Shown here: piece by piece, positions 1 to 7,424 of the stretch
How positions within the stretch are numbered: the first letter of the stretch is position 1
Layout of the letters: each line of letters starts with the position of its first letter
NCBI RefSeq assembly: GCF_024158915.1
Contig: NZ_JAMZGF010000013.1
Coordinates: 1 to 64,000 of the forward strand
Length of the DNA stretch: 64,000 bases
Source of the DNA: Chryseobacterium sp. S0630
GTDB taxonomy: Bacteria; Bacteroidota; Bacteroidia; Flavobacteriales; Weeksellaceae
Direction of reading: 5' to 3'
Program-made: the position numbers and the translations under genes
The notes under the pieces: model-generated
What the model was told of the DNA's origin: nothing
The model's input: only the letters and a program-made list of their open reading frames with translations
Databases searched by the model: none

Positions 1-190
1 CACGAATAACACGAATTCAATAATATCAAAGGGCTTCAGCCGAAACTTATAAGTATCCCACGGATTCCACAGATTGGTACGGATGCTTGCGTATATTTAT
101 TTGTGCTATTTGTGAAAAAATATTTGTGGTATTTGTGTTTATTAAAATTAAACACAAGTTACACTAATAATTTACGAATAACACAATTTC
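1..190. repeat. Intergenic repeat of short direct copies
   Basis: The stretch holds related short phrases rather than a gene. CACGAATAACACGAATT at the left edge recurs imperfectly as TACGAATAACACAATTT near 173. Between them are copies of ATTTGTG separated by a few bases (about 100-140). This looks like the low-complexity spacer repeats scattered through flavobacterial genomes. The left boundary is outside the window and no function can be assigned. Confidence 0.4.
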
Positions 191-446
191 TATAGGAACA
201 GACTATAATCCTTAGCTTAGATAAAGGAAGCCCGATTATCTTTATAGAAATCTTCCACGGGTTTTACTATAAATGTTTTTAAATTATATAAAAACGAAAT
301 GCTTCCGTAATATTTTCTTTACTTCAGATTATTCAAGCTTAAAAACAGAAAATTTTTCTTTGTTTAAGGAAATAATAGATAAAAACACGTTTCACAACAA
401 TCTCATCAATCCCGTGAAACAAAGTGTTAATCGCGAAAACAGAACT

Positions 447-464
447 TTGGCATGATATTGGCAT
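447..464 (+). promoter_or_regulatory. Sigma-54-like (-24/-12) promoter
   Basis: TTGGCATGATATTGGCAT has GG at 449-450 and GC at 461-462, the 12-base spacing of RpoN promoters (consensus TGGCAC-N5-TTGCW). It matches all but one or two consensus positions. A start near 473 is expected. No long gene follows; a hairpin terminator ends the putative transcript at about 580. The match is seen in sequence; use by RpoN is inferred. Confidence 0.5.
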
Positions 465-472
465 GTAAAATA

Positions 473-580
473 TTGAGAAAAAATTAAAAAAAACACTAAG
501 GATGAGAAAAGAGGTTTTCTGTGGATTTTCAGTTTTTCCACCGATTCAAGTTCATATCTAGTATATGAATCCTTTTTTTT
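473..580 (+). ncRNA. Short terminated transcript behind a sigma-54-like promoter
   Basis: From the predicted start after the -24/-12 element to the T-run is about 108 bases. It contains only a 19-codon ORF at 502-561 (ATG to TAG), which begins MRKEVFCGF and runs into the terminator stem. Either a small RNA or a micropeptide message is possible. I do not recognise a family. The same arrangement recurs at 14151-14243, which supports a real class of short RpoN transcripts. Confidence 0.35.
551..580 (+). terminator. Rho-independent terminator
   Basis: TTCATAT (551-557) pairs perfectly with ATATGAA (563-569) around a 5-base loop, followed by CC and eight T residues (573-580). Confidence 0.6.
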
Positions 581-595
581 CTACGATGCCGTAAA

Positions 596-671
596 AGATA
601 CGGGTCCGTGATTAACTAACCCCCGTTAGTTTTTCACAGCAGTTTTGCACCCCGTATCTAACTGGTATCAC
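596..671 (+). ncRNA. Candidate structured RNA, three-way junction with alternative pairing
   Basis: A perfect 9-bp stem (AGATACGGG 596-604 with CCCGTATCT 651-659) closes a domain. Inside are a two-part hairpin (GTGA/TCAC plus AACTAAC/GTTAGTT around CCCC, 608-637) and a small GCA/TGC hairpin. Downstream, GGTATCAC (664-671) could compete for GATAC or GTGAT, so two folds are possible. It could be a leader of the membrane protein at 850 or a free ncRNA. A flavobacterial 6S or Flavo-1 type RNA is an option I cannot test here. Confidence 0.35.
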
Positions 672-849
672 AATAATCAAGAATCTTTATTGATTCGAAA
701 AAAAAACAAAAATATCCCGGACTTTTAGCCCGGTGTTATGATATAAATAAATGGCAAAGTCATCGTGAACCTTAGCCCAGTAAAGGAATTTATTCTTTTT
801 ACCGTGATGAGTGCGCCTTTATCCTATTAATTAATGTATAACCCTTAAA

Positions 850-1089
850 ATGTTAGTAATGATGAGAGCCTTTTTTGAAATGATTTTTAAGAGAAATGAA
901 GATGCTGCAAAATTGCATATATGGAGTCTATTGTTGATGTTAAGTTTTGCTGCATTTTCTGTGTTGGTATACGCCTTAGAACCAAGCTTTAACAGCTTAA
1001 TTATATACCTGACGGCATTTGCCGCTTATATCGGGTTTGGCCTTGTATTCATCAGTTCCTTAGCCGGAACGAGTATGAAGAAAAGATAA
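850..1089 (+). CDS. Small membrane protein, unknown function
   Basis: A 79-residue protein with two hydrophobic segments (about residues 24-43 and 48-70) and a basic C-terminus (SMKKR). An N-in, C-in hairpin in the inner membrane is the likely topology. I do not recognise the family. Start choice is uncertain because Met4 and Met5 are also in frame. The gene follows the structured stretch at 596-840 and ends just before a strong terminator, so it is probably monocistronic. Two-segment proteins of this size are often stress or envelope accessories, but nothing here shows which. Confidence 0.6.
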   Translation: MLVMMRAFFEMIFKRNEDAAKLHIWSLLLMLSFAAFSVLVYALEPSFNSLIIYLTAFAAYIGFGLVFISSLAGTSMKKR

Positions 1090-1121
1090 CAGAACATATA
1101 ACTTTCAATTTATTTTTACTG

Positions 1122-1151
1122 AAAAAACCGCCCTGTTTGGGGCGGTTTTTT
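1122..1151. terminator. Rho-independent terminator
   Basis: CCGCCC (1128-1133) pairs with GGGCGG (1140-1145), flanked by A6 and T6. It ends the small membrane protein gene and can work in both directions. Confidence 0.75.
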
Positions 1152-1267
1152 ATTTACAACCCTACTCCATTCTTATATCTCTAAAATGACCTTCAGTATT
1201 CAACAAAAAAGCCACTCCATCCGGAGCAGCTCAGGTGATAACAAAGTTATCTTAACATCGTAAAAAC

Positions 1268-1489
1268 TTATTCTTTAAACAGATCCTTCATCATCTCATC
1301 GAGGATCTTTTTTGTTTCTTCTTCAATCATTTTCCCTGACTTTTCAACAAGCTCTTCTCTGAAAGGTTCACAGCAGGCTTTTATTCCAAAACCTTCGTCT
1401 GTTTTTACAAATTCAGGGTGCATGCCGTGTTCTTTGCATATTTCAGATTCTATTTCCGTCTTTATCTGGTCGTAATTCAGGTTAAACAT
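1268..1489 (-). CDS. Small conserved hypothetical protein (73 aa)
   Basis: The open frame reaches back to 1594, but that start would lie inside the terminator of the upstream gene, so I place the start at the internal Met (1489), giving 73 residues beginning MFNLNYDQI. The protein is charged and probably helical, without a signal peptide or membrane segment. It contains a Cys-Cys pair within IKACCEPF and a C-terminal Lys/Glu-rich helix. I do not recognise a named domain. It is probably cytosolic. It is read in the same direction as the exported protein upstream but separated from it by a hairpin. Confidence 0.6.
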   Translation of the reverse strand: MFNLNYDQIKTEIESEICKEHGMHPEFVKTDEGFGIKACCEPFREELVEKSGKMIEEETKKILDEMMKDLFKE

Positions 1490-1579
1490 ATTCTTGTATT
1501 TTGTTCTTTTAAGTGCATGATAAAGATAGAAGGAATAAAGCCTTGCCGAAATCCGTATTTCTACGGTATTTACAGGAAA

Positions 1580-1606
1580 CAAAAAAACCGCCATTTCAAG
1601 ACGGCT
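1580..1606 (-). terminator. Terminator of the exported protein gene
   Basis: On the minus strand an imperfect GCCGTC/GGCGGT hairpin is followed by seven T residues. The stem has one mismatch. Confidence 0.5.
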
Positions 1607-1636
1607 ATTTTAATATAAAAGCTAATGCTTACCTCT

Positions 1637-2212
1637 TTAAAACTTATCCAGAATTTTCTTCGGTAAGATCTTCACCAGTTCTTTTTTATATTCCTTTTCA
1701 AGCATTACAAATTTCCATGCCTTTTTATCTTTTGAAACCGCACAGGCTTTCATATTGGTATTGATGAGATACGAACTTTCGTTAGCCAGATATTTCACAT
1801 TATTTACGCCATACTTGGCGGTTAAAGCACTGTTCATTTTCTTTTTCATATCATCGTTTAATGAACTGACATTACATTTCAGCTTCAAAAAATAATGGGT
1901 AATAGAAAAATATTCACCGGTAATAAGTTCAGGTTTCTCAATATTTCCAAAATTTAAATCCTGTACTTCAATTTTCATGAATGGATTATTGTAAGTCATA
2001 TTCAGAATCTGTGTCATCTGCTCTTTTGAAATTATGGTGAAGAATTTCGGATATATACAGCTTACTGCCTGATCTATCTGTTTAGATTGAATACTGTTTA
2101 CAAAATAAGTAAGCGACTTTTTTATCGTTGGATCGTCAGGATTCGCTTTAGTCTGTGAAAAAGTCATCAACGACAACAGAACGAACAGAAACAGGAGTGA
2201 TTTGGTTTTCAT
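1637..2212 (-). CDS. Exported hypothetical protein
   Basis: A 191-residue protein with a clear Sec signal (residues 1 to about 23: hydrophobic LLFLFVLLSL, then SQTKA). The mature part is alpha/beta without cysteine pattern or lipobox and is rich in Lys and Asn. It is probably periplasmic. No family is recognised; the layout (short N-terminal helix pairs, then a beta-rich core) is like DUF-type stress proteins in Bacteroidetes but that is only an impression. It has its own terminator downstream and a 170-bp gap upstream, so it is likely transcribed alone. Confidence 0.65.
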   Translation of the reverse strand: MKTKSLLFLFVLLSLMTFSQTKANPDDPTIKKSLTYFVNSIQSKQIDQAVSCIYPKFFTIISKEQMTQILNMTYNNPFMKIEVQDLNFGNIEKPELITGEYFSITHYFLKLKCNVSSLNDDMKKKMNSALTAKYGVNNVKYLANESSYLINTNMKACAVSKDKKAWKFVMLEKEYKKELVKILPKKILDKF

Positions 2213-2334
2213 GATTTAATGGTTATTATAAATTTGAAGATTACTTTTCACTGGAAAAACAGATAAGCTTTCCAGACTGTAAAATATGTCGTAACCTATA
2301 CGCCAATCGTTACAGAATGTATTTGACACCAATA

Positions 2335-2362
2335 AAAAAAGCCATCCTTATGGACGGCTTTT
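2335..2362 (-). terminator. Terminator after the PPIase operon
   Basis: AAAAGCC-TCC pairs with GGA-GGCTTTT around TTAT; on the minus strand the stem is followed by a T-run. It lies just after the stop of the cyclophilin/FKBP gene. Confidence 0.65.
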
Positions 2363-2383
2363 AGTACTATTTTGAAGATTCAA

Positions 2384-3499
2384 TTATTTTACTTTTACAA
2401 GCTCAACATCAAAAACTAACCAAGAATTTGGCGGGATCACTCCTCCTGCTCCTCTTTCTCCGTAAGCCATTGCTGGCGGGATCAATAATGTAGCAGTTTC
2501 ACCTTCTTTCAATAACAGGATACCTTCATCCCATCCTTTGATTACTCTTCCCATTCCGATTGGAATTTCGATCGGCTCGTTTCTCTTGAATGAAGAATCG
2601 AATTCAGTTCCGTCTACCAATTTACCTGCATAATGCACAGATACATTGTCACCAGCTTTTGGAGCTTTTCCGTCAGCTGTTTTTGTGATTTTATAGTAAA
2701 GACCTGATTCAGTTTTTTGCATACCAGCTTTTAAGTTTTCAACTAATTTCTCCTGGTTAGCTTTGAATTCTTCTTCTCTTTTTTTCTTTTCAGCTTCTTC
2801 TTTAGCGATGAAAGCTTTGTTGTTTTCTGCAATTTTAGCCTTTCCTTCGTTGAAAGTTTTAGCTGCATCGTAGTGCTTGTACTCATCACCTTTGCTGAAA
2901 ACAGAAACCTTTTCTAAAACGATATCAGTTTTAGGTTTATCCTGAGCTCCTTTTTCAACGTTAGCAATAGCATCAATTACATCATTTCCTTTTACCACTT
3001 TTCCGAAGATTGTATGTCTTCCATCTAACCAAGGTGTAGCAACTTCAGTGATGAAGAATTGAGAACCGTTTGTATTAGGTCCTGAGTTTGCCATAGAAAG
3101 AACTCCTTTTCCTGTATGTTTAAGGTCGTTTCTTTCATCCTCGAATTTATATCCAGGATCTCCCATTCCTGTTCCCTGAGGATCTCCTCCCTGGATCATG
3201 AAATCTTTGATTACTCTGTGGAAAATAGTTCCGTCATAGTAAGGAACTCCTTTAGCCTTAGCTTTGTTGTCGATTTTCCCTTCTGCAAGACCGATAAAGT
3301 TGGCTACAGTTACTGGTGCTTTCTTGTCTTCAAATTTTACAATTAAGTTACCTTTTGTAGTTTGAAGATTGGCATAAAGTCCGTCATTAAGACCTTCGTA
3401 AGTTTCTTTGTCTACGTTCATTTTTTTATAAATTGGGGTACAACTCATCAGCGAAATACTTGCCGCTGCCAGAATTATATTCTTGTTAAACAATTTCAT
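2384..3499 (-). CDS. Dual-domain peptidyl-prolyl isomerase lipoprotein (cyclophilin + FKBP)
   Basis: 371 residues. The N-terminus has a lipobox (LMSC, Cys20), so the protein is probably anchored in the outer or inner membrane and faces the periplasm. Residues about 41-200 are a cyclophilin domain, with FHRVIKDFMIQGGDPQGTG and a GSQFFIT motif. A charged Lys/Glu linker (about 205-265) looks like a coiled coil. Residues about 268-371 form an FKBP domain (VHYAGKLVDGTEFDSSF, GWDEGILLLKEG, AYGERG). Both domains catalyse proline cis/trans isomerisation during folding of exported proteins. It lies 3 bp after gldI and is surely co-transcribed with it. Dual-family immunophilins are uncommon but known from flavobacteria. 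Confidence 0.93.
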   Translation of the reverse strand: MKLFNKNIILAAASISLMSCTPIYKKMNVDKETYEGLNDGLYANLQTTKGNLIVKFEDKKAPVTVANFIGLAEGKIDNKAKAKGVPYYDGTIFHRVIKDFMIQGGDPQGTGMGDPGYKFEDERNDLKHTGKGVLSMANSGPNTNGSQFFITEVATPWLDGRHTIFGKVVKGNDVIDAIANVEKGAQDKPKTDIVLEKVSVFSKGDEYKHYDAAKTFNEGKAKIAENNKAFIAKEEAEKKKREEEFKANQEKLVENLKAGMQKTESGLYYKITKTADGKAPKAGDNVSVHYAGKLVDGTEFDSSFKRNEPIEIPIGMGRVIKGWDEGILLLKEGETATLLIPPAMAYGERGAGGVIPPNSWLVFDVELVKVK

Positions 3500-3502
3500 A
3501 TA

Positions 3503-4015
3503 TTATAGAGCTTTTAATTTTATGATTAATGGAATGTCGTTATCTATTTTCTTTTCGTCTCCGTAGGTTCCGTAAGCCAAAGAAGACGGTACCAAAAGCA
3601 TTACTTCCTCTCCATCACGTATAAAACGTAAAGCATTCTCCACCGCTCTCAGTTCATCAAAATGCCCGAATCTGGCATCTCTTCTTTCAAAAGGCTGATC
3701 GTAGATTTTAGTCTGATCAAAATCATACAGATCATAAGAATAGGAAATTGTAGTTTCATCTTTCCTTCTTTCCCTTTGATCATAACCTTCTACCGTTACC
3801 CAATAATTAAGCTGCGTAGGATAAAACTTCACAGACTGACCGCTGATCCAATCCTGAATCTGCCCTCTTTCTATGACATTCAAATTTTTCATCCTGTTCT
3901 TGGAAACATCCAGATCTTTTTGGCTTAAAACCCCGCCTACAGGAGGATGGGCCATCTGTGCATTTCTGTTGCAGCTCAACAGGCTTATGGCTGATATGAA
4001 GAGTATTTTTCTCAT
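3503..4015 (-). CDS. gldI: GldI-type FKBP peptidyl-prolyl isomerase lipoprotein
   Basis: 170 residues with a lipoprotein signal (ISLLSC, Cys15). The C-terminal half is FKBP-like, with DGEEVMLLVPSSLAYGTYG near residue 135. Length and N-terminal region fit GldI, a lipoprotein needed for gliding in Flavobacterium johnsoniae. In non-gliding relatives such as Chryseobacterium, gld genes are kept for the type IX secretion system and cell-envelope folding. It is the first gene of a pair with the dual-domain isomerase, which suggests joint work on folding exported proteins. Assignment to GldI rather than a generic FKBP rests on overall sequence feel and gene order. Confidence 0.8.
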   Translation of the reverse strand: MRKILFISAISLLSCNRNAQMAHPPVGGVLSQKDLDVSKNRMKNLNVIERGQIQDWISGQSVKFYPTQLNYWVTVEGYDQRERRKDETTISYSYDLYDFDQTKIYDQPFERRDARFGHFDELRAVENALRFIRDGEEVMLLVPSSLAYGTYGDEKKIDNDIPLIIKLKAL

Positions 4016-4140
4016 AAACTTTTGCGAAAATACACATTTCGGGAATCAATTACAAAACTTGACACAGAAATATGTAAATGGAAGAATGTATTCATCTTCT
4101 ATAAAACTATTCTTCCATTTTAGATCAATGCATAAATACA

Positions 4141-4165
4141 AAAAAGCCGGGAAAAACCCGGCTTT
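4141..4165 (-). terminator. Terminator of ilvE
   Basis: AAAGCCGGG pairs with CCCGGCTTT around five A residues. It sits between gldI and the end of ilvE and can act in either direction. Confidence 0.75.
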
Positions 4166-4186
4166 CATATAATTATTTAAATACTA

Positions 4187-5257
4187 TTAAACTGTTTCAA
4201 GAGCGTGATCTACCATAACTCTCCATCCGAACGGATCTTCAGAAAGGTTGTTTTGAAGGTCTACCAAATCTTTCTTAAGAAGAGCCGCATAGCTTTCTTC
4301 ATCAGATAATCTTGGAAGTTCAAGTTTTTCACCCTGATATCCTAAAGCCTGGAACTGTGTAGTTACTACTGCTGTACCTACTCCCCAAACTTCTTTAAGC
4401 TCATTGTTCTTTAAAGCTTCAATAACTGTTTTCACAGGAATTGGTTCTACTTTTACTTCAATACCTCTTTTCTTAGCTAACTGGATGAAGCTGTCTCTTG
4501 TTACTCCATCAAGGATTTTCTCAGAAGTCGGAGGTGTATAGATCGTATCGTTAATTCTTACAAATACGTTCATTGTACCACTTTCTTCAAAATATTCGTG
4601 AGTAGCATCATCAGTCCAGATGATTTGCTCATATCCTTCTTCAATTGCCAGCTGAGTTGGATAGAAAGAAGCAGCATAATTACCTGCAGCTTTTGCGGAA
4701 CCTACTCCACCGTTTGCAGCTCTTGAATAGTGATCAGAGATTTTTACAGATACCGGCTCAGAATAGTAGCTCTTTGCAGGTGTTGCAACGATAGCAAACA
4801 TATATTTATTAGATACTCTTGCTTTCAAAGCTTCTTCAGTAGCAAAAATCAAAGGTCTGATATAAAGAGACATTCCTTCCCCCTGTGGAATCCACTCTCT
4901 GTCAATATCTACTAACGCCTTTAATCCGTCTAAAAACATTTCTTCAGTCACTTCCGGCATAGCAAGACGCTTCGCTGACTTGTTGATACGTTCAAAATTC
5001 TTTTCAGGCCTGAAAAGGAAAACCTGCCCGTCTTTGTCTTTATAGGCTTTCATACCTTCAAAACAAGCTTGTCCATAGTTTACTCCCATCATGGCAGGTG
5101 TAAATGGAATCGGACCGTAAGGAACTAATTTTACATCACCCCATTTTCCATCTTCGTACTCACAAATGATCATATGATCAATAAAAGTACCACCAAATGA
5201 AAAATTGTTAGGGTCAAATGTAGAAATTCTGGAGTTTTCAGTTTTTTGAATTATCAT
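4187..5257 (-). CDS. ilvE: Branched-chain amino acid aminotransferase
   Basis: 356 residues, the usual length for the larger (type II, eukaryote-like) class IV aminotransferases. It transfers the amino group between glutamate and the 2-oxo acids of valine, leucine and isoleucine, using PLP. Family features visible are the early FTPAMMGVNYGQACFEGMKAY block, the PLP lysine in the GSAKAAGNYAASFYP segment, and the EESGTMNVFVR block. It acts in the cytosol. It is monocistronic, with a terminator after it and a Bacteroidetes -7 box before it, divergent from mnmD. Confidence 0.95.
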   Translation of the reverse strand: MIIQKTENSRISTFDPNNFSFGGTFIDHMIICEYEDGKWGDVKLVPYGPIPFTPAMMGVNYGQACFEGMKAYKDKDGQVFLFRPEKNFERINKSAKRLAMPEVTEEMFLDGLKALVDIDREWIPQGEGMSLYIRPLIFATEEALKARVSNKYMFAIVATPAKSYYSEPVSVKISDHYSRAANGGVGSAKAAGNYAASFYPTQLAIEEGYEQIIWTDDATHEYFEESGTMNVFVRINDTIYTPPTSEKILDGVTRDSFIQLAKKRGIEVKVEPIPVKTVIEALKNNELKEVWGVGTAVVTTQFQALGYQGEKLELPRLSDEESYAALLKKDLVDLQNNLSEDPFGWRVMVDHALETV

Positions 5258-5282
5258 TTTTTAAAATTTTTACGATGTTCTA

Positions 5283-5290
5283 CAAATTTA
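5283..5290 (-). promoter_or_regulatory. -7 box of the ilvE promoter
   Basis: On the minus strand TAAATTTG matches the Bacteroidetes -7 consensus TAnnTTTG, about 25 bases before the ilvE ATG. No clear -33 TTG is visible. Confidence 0.5.
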
Positions 5291-5321
5291 ACATAATTTT
5301 CTAAATATAAAAATTTTAGAG

Positions 5322-5329
5322 TAAATTTG
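5322..5329 (+). promoter_or_regulatory. -7 box of the mnmD promoter
   Basis: TAAATTTG matches the TAnnTTTG consensus 13 bases before the mnmD TTG start, giving a very short or absent leader. The -33 element is not obvious. Confidence 0.45.
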
Positions 5330-5342
5330 ACAAAAAAATAGC

Positions 5343-6017
5343 TTGAAAAGAGAAATAAAGACCACAAACGACGGTAGTAAAACATTGTTTATCAATGAAT
5401 TAAATGAAAACTACCATTCTCATCACGGAGCGCTACAGGAAGCCGAACACGTGTTTATCAAAAATGGACTTAATTTGATAAATGATTGCGAAATTAATAT
5501 TTTAGAACTCGGTTTTGGAACAGGTTTGAATGTTTTAGTAACAATTAATGAATATTTAAAAACTGACAAAAATCATGTCATCAATTATTTTTCGCTAGAA
5601 AAATACCCCATAAATGAATCCGAAGTTAAGGATTTGGCTTACTTTGAACTTTTCGATAACCCAGAGTTTAAAAATATTTATCAGAAAATTCATCTGGCAG
5701 ATTGGGAAAAGTCAGTAGAAATCATTAGTGGATTCAATTTAAAAAAGATAGAATGTGATTTTTTCGATCTGAAAGACATTGATCTGCCAAAAATCAACCT
5801 TGTTTATTTTGACTGTTTTGGAGCCAGAGTACAGCCAGACCTTTGGGAAAAGCCATTATTCGAACTGGTATCTGACAAAATGGCCATTAACGGATTATTA
5901 ACTACCTACTCTTCTAAAGGAAGTGTAAGAAGAATCCTTCAGGAATTGAATTTCCAGGTAGAGAAAAAACAAGGCCCTCCAGGAAAAAGAGAGATGATTA
6001 ATGCAATTAAGTTGTAG
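5343..6017 (+). CDS. mnmD: tRNA (5-methylaminomethyl-2-thiouridine34) methyltransferase
   Basis: 224 residues beginning at a TTG codon; there is no in-frame ATG upstream. The SAM-binding motif LELGFGTGLN appears at about residues 50-60, and the YFDCFGARVQPDLW block with the GLLTTYSSKGSVRR segment fits the methyltransferase half of MnmC. Bacteroidetes carry this domain alone, as MnmD, without the FAD-dependent MnmC1 half. It performs the last methylation of mnm5s2U at the tRNA wobble position. Divergent from ilvE; the TTG start together with the nearby -7 box suggests modest, near-leaderless expression. Confidence 0.88.
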   Translation: MKREIKTTNDGSKTLFINELNENYHSHHGALQEAEHVFIKNGLNLINDCEINILELGFGTGLNVLVTINEYLKTDKNHVINYFSLEKYPINESEVKDLAYFELFDNPEFKNIYQKIHLADWEKSVEIISGFNLKKIECDFFDLKDIDLPKINLVYFDCFGARVQPDLWEKPLFELVSDKMAINGLLTTYSSKGSVRRILQELNFQVEKKQGPPGKREMINAIKL

Positions 6018-6186
6018 AAGAAAGCTTGAGGATGGAAGCTGGATGCTTAGGGTCGGCTGCTTAATTAATTCTGATCTTTTATTTTAAAATAATAATCAAT
6101 ATATAAGATACGTTAGTTCAACATTATTAAGAATAAATAGTGTTAAAACTTCCAGCTTCGCGCTTCCAACTTCCGGCTTTTTCCAA
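6015..6186. repeat. Intergenic CTTCC-heptamer repeat pair
   Basis: The gap between mnmD and the Nudix gene has a GGATGGAAGCTGGATGC phrase near its left end. Near its right end (about 6149-6180) the opposite-strand phrase runs as tandem 7-base units (CTTCCAG, CTTCCAA, CTTCCGG). Such heptads are frequent intergenic repeats in flavobacteria. The two arms are only partly complementary and no gene lies between them. Confidence 0.4.
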
Positions 6187-6230
6187 CAAAATTCCTTACA
6201 TTAGCTATACAAATATTATACATTATATAT

Positions 6231-6647
6231 ATGATAGATAAGATCAACATTAGAGTGTATGCCTGTGCGGTAAAAGATAAACAAGTTCTGACTTTATTTG
6301 AAGAATATGCCGGCGAGCCTTTAATGAAATTTCCGGGCGGTGGATTGGAATACGGTGAAGGAGTACTGGAATGTCTGCATCGTGAGTTTGATGAAGAATT
6401 GAATGTAAAAATCGATATTCTGGAACATTTCTATACTCAGGAAAACTTTCTGGTATCCCGTTTCAAAGAAAATGAGCAGCTTCTTACCATATATTATATA
6501 GTAGATATCGTCAACGAGGAAGACTTTATTATTTTGGATCCCTGCATCGAAAAAACAGAATGGATTGATATCGACAGACCAGACAATCCTTTTCCTCTTC
6601 CAATAGATAAGATTGTATTCGATAAATTAAAAGAAAAATTCCTGTAA
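6231..6647 (+). CDS. Nudix hydrolase
   Basis: 138 residues, one Nudix domain. The Nudix box is visible from Gly37: GGLEYGEG followed by REFDEEL, giving the Mg-binding glutamates of the GX5EX7REUXEE signature. Family members cleave nucleoside diphosphates linked to another moiety. The FPGGGLEYGEG stretch and short length are like the NUDT/MutT-type proteins that act as housecleaning enzymes, but substrate cannot be read from sequence. No signal peptide. Isolated gene between a repeat-filled gap and the convergent DUF4294 gene. Confidence 0.85.
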   Translation: MIDKINIRVYACAVKDKQVLTLFEEYAGEPLMKFPGGGLEYGEGVLECLHREFDEELNVKIDILEHFYTQENFLVSRFKENEQLLTIYYIVDIVNEEDFIILDPCIEKTEWIDIDRPDNPFPLPIDKIVFDKLKEKFL

Positions 6648-6668
6648 GTATTCTTACAGGAATTTATA

Positions 6669-7373
6669 TTATTTCTTTACTTTAAAATCATTTGCTCCGG
6701 GATAAGGCTGCAGATAACCTGAATTCCAATTGGACTGCAGTAATGACTCTATAAATTCATCACTTCTGTTAGCGTGAGGATCATAGCGTTCTTTCAGATC
6801 AATATCAGCCATTTTTCCTTTTACATTCCACCAGAAAGCACTCCATCCACCTCTTAATTCTTTGATAATCTCAAATACATTTTTTCCGGTTGCTCTGTTC
6901 ATCAGCTTTGCGAAAACCTGCCCTTCAGTGGTAGTAAGATCTCTCAATTGTTTTTCATACTGATCAGCAAGCATATTCTGTCTTTCTCTTACAAACTTTC
7001 TTTTGGCTTTGCTGTCCATATCATTCATATCTTTCTGGATATCTCTGTACTGCTGGAGTGCAGTAACAAATAAAGGATATACTCTGTACAGCTTTTTATT
7101 CAGAAAATAATAGTAATTCTTATCCAGCTGATTATTAAATCTCGGTTTATTCACCAAAACCAACTCATCCAATACAACTACAGGCTCTCCATTGATTTCA
7201 TACACCTTAATCTTCTGCTGTTCGTCATAATAATACTTATTACCAAATTCATCCACTTTCAGGGATTCGGGCGGATACTGATTGAGTGGTTTTGCCACTA
7301 TTCCATCTTTCTGACCAAAAACACTGACTCCAAAAAAGAAAATAAAAAGGCAGATAATCTTACTAAAATTCAT
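6669..7373 (-). CDS. Exported DUF4294 family protein
   Basis: 234 residues from the Met at 7373 (the frame is open to 7409, but the internal start directly precedes the signal peptide MNFSKIICLFIFFFGVSVFG). The mature part carries a YYYDEQQKIKVYEI block and a conserved central region (VYPLFVTALQQYRDIQ, then a charged helix and FEIIKELRGGWSAFWWNVKG). This matches the Bacteroidetes-specific DUF4294 family, periplasmic and of unknown function. It is divergent from the M42 peptidase with a very short shared intergenic region, so their promoters must overlap. Confidence 0.8.
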   Translation of the reverse strand: MNFSKIICLFIFFFGVSVFGQKDGIVAKPLNQYPPESLKVDEFGNKYYYDEQQKIKVYEINGEPVVVLDELVLVNKPRFNNQLDKNYYYFLNKKLYRVYPLFVTALQQYRDIQKDMNDMDSKAKRKFVRERQNMLADQYEKQLRDLTTTEGQVFAKLMNRATGKNVFEIIKELRGGWSAFWWNVKGKMADIDLKERYDPHANRSDEFIESLLQSNWNSGYLQPYPGANDFKVKK

Positions 7374-7424
7374 TATTTTTACACTTATAAGAAGAAAAAT
7401 TAAACGCAAAAATCATTCCTTTTT

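Noticed and set aside
273..455. Open frame of 60 codons before the sigma-54-like site
   Set aside because: Ends within the promoter element, has no protein-like pattern, and lies in a repeat-rich spacer.
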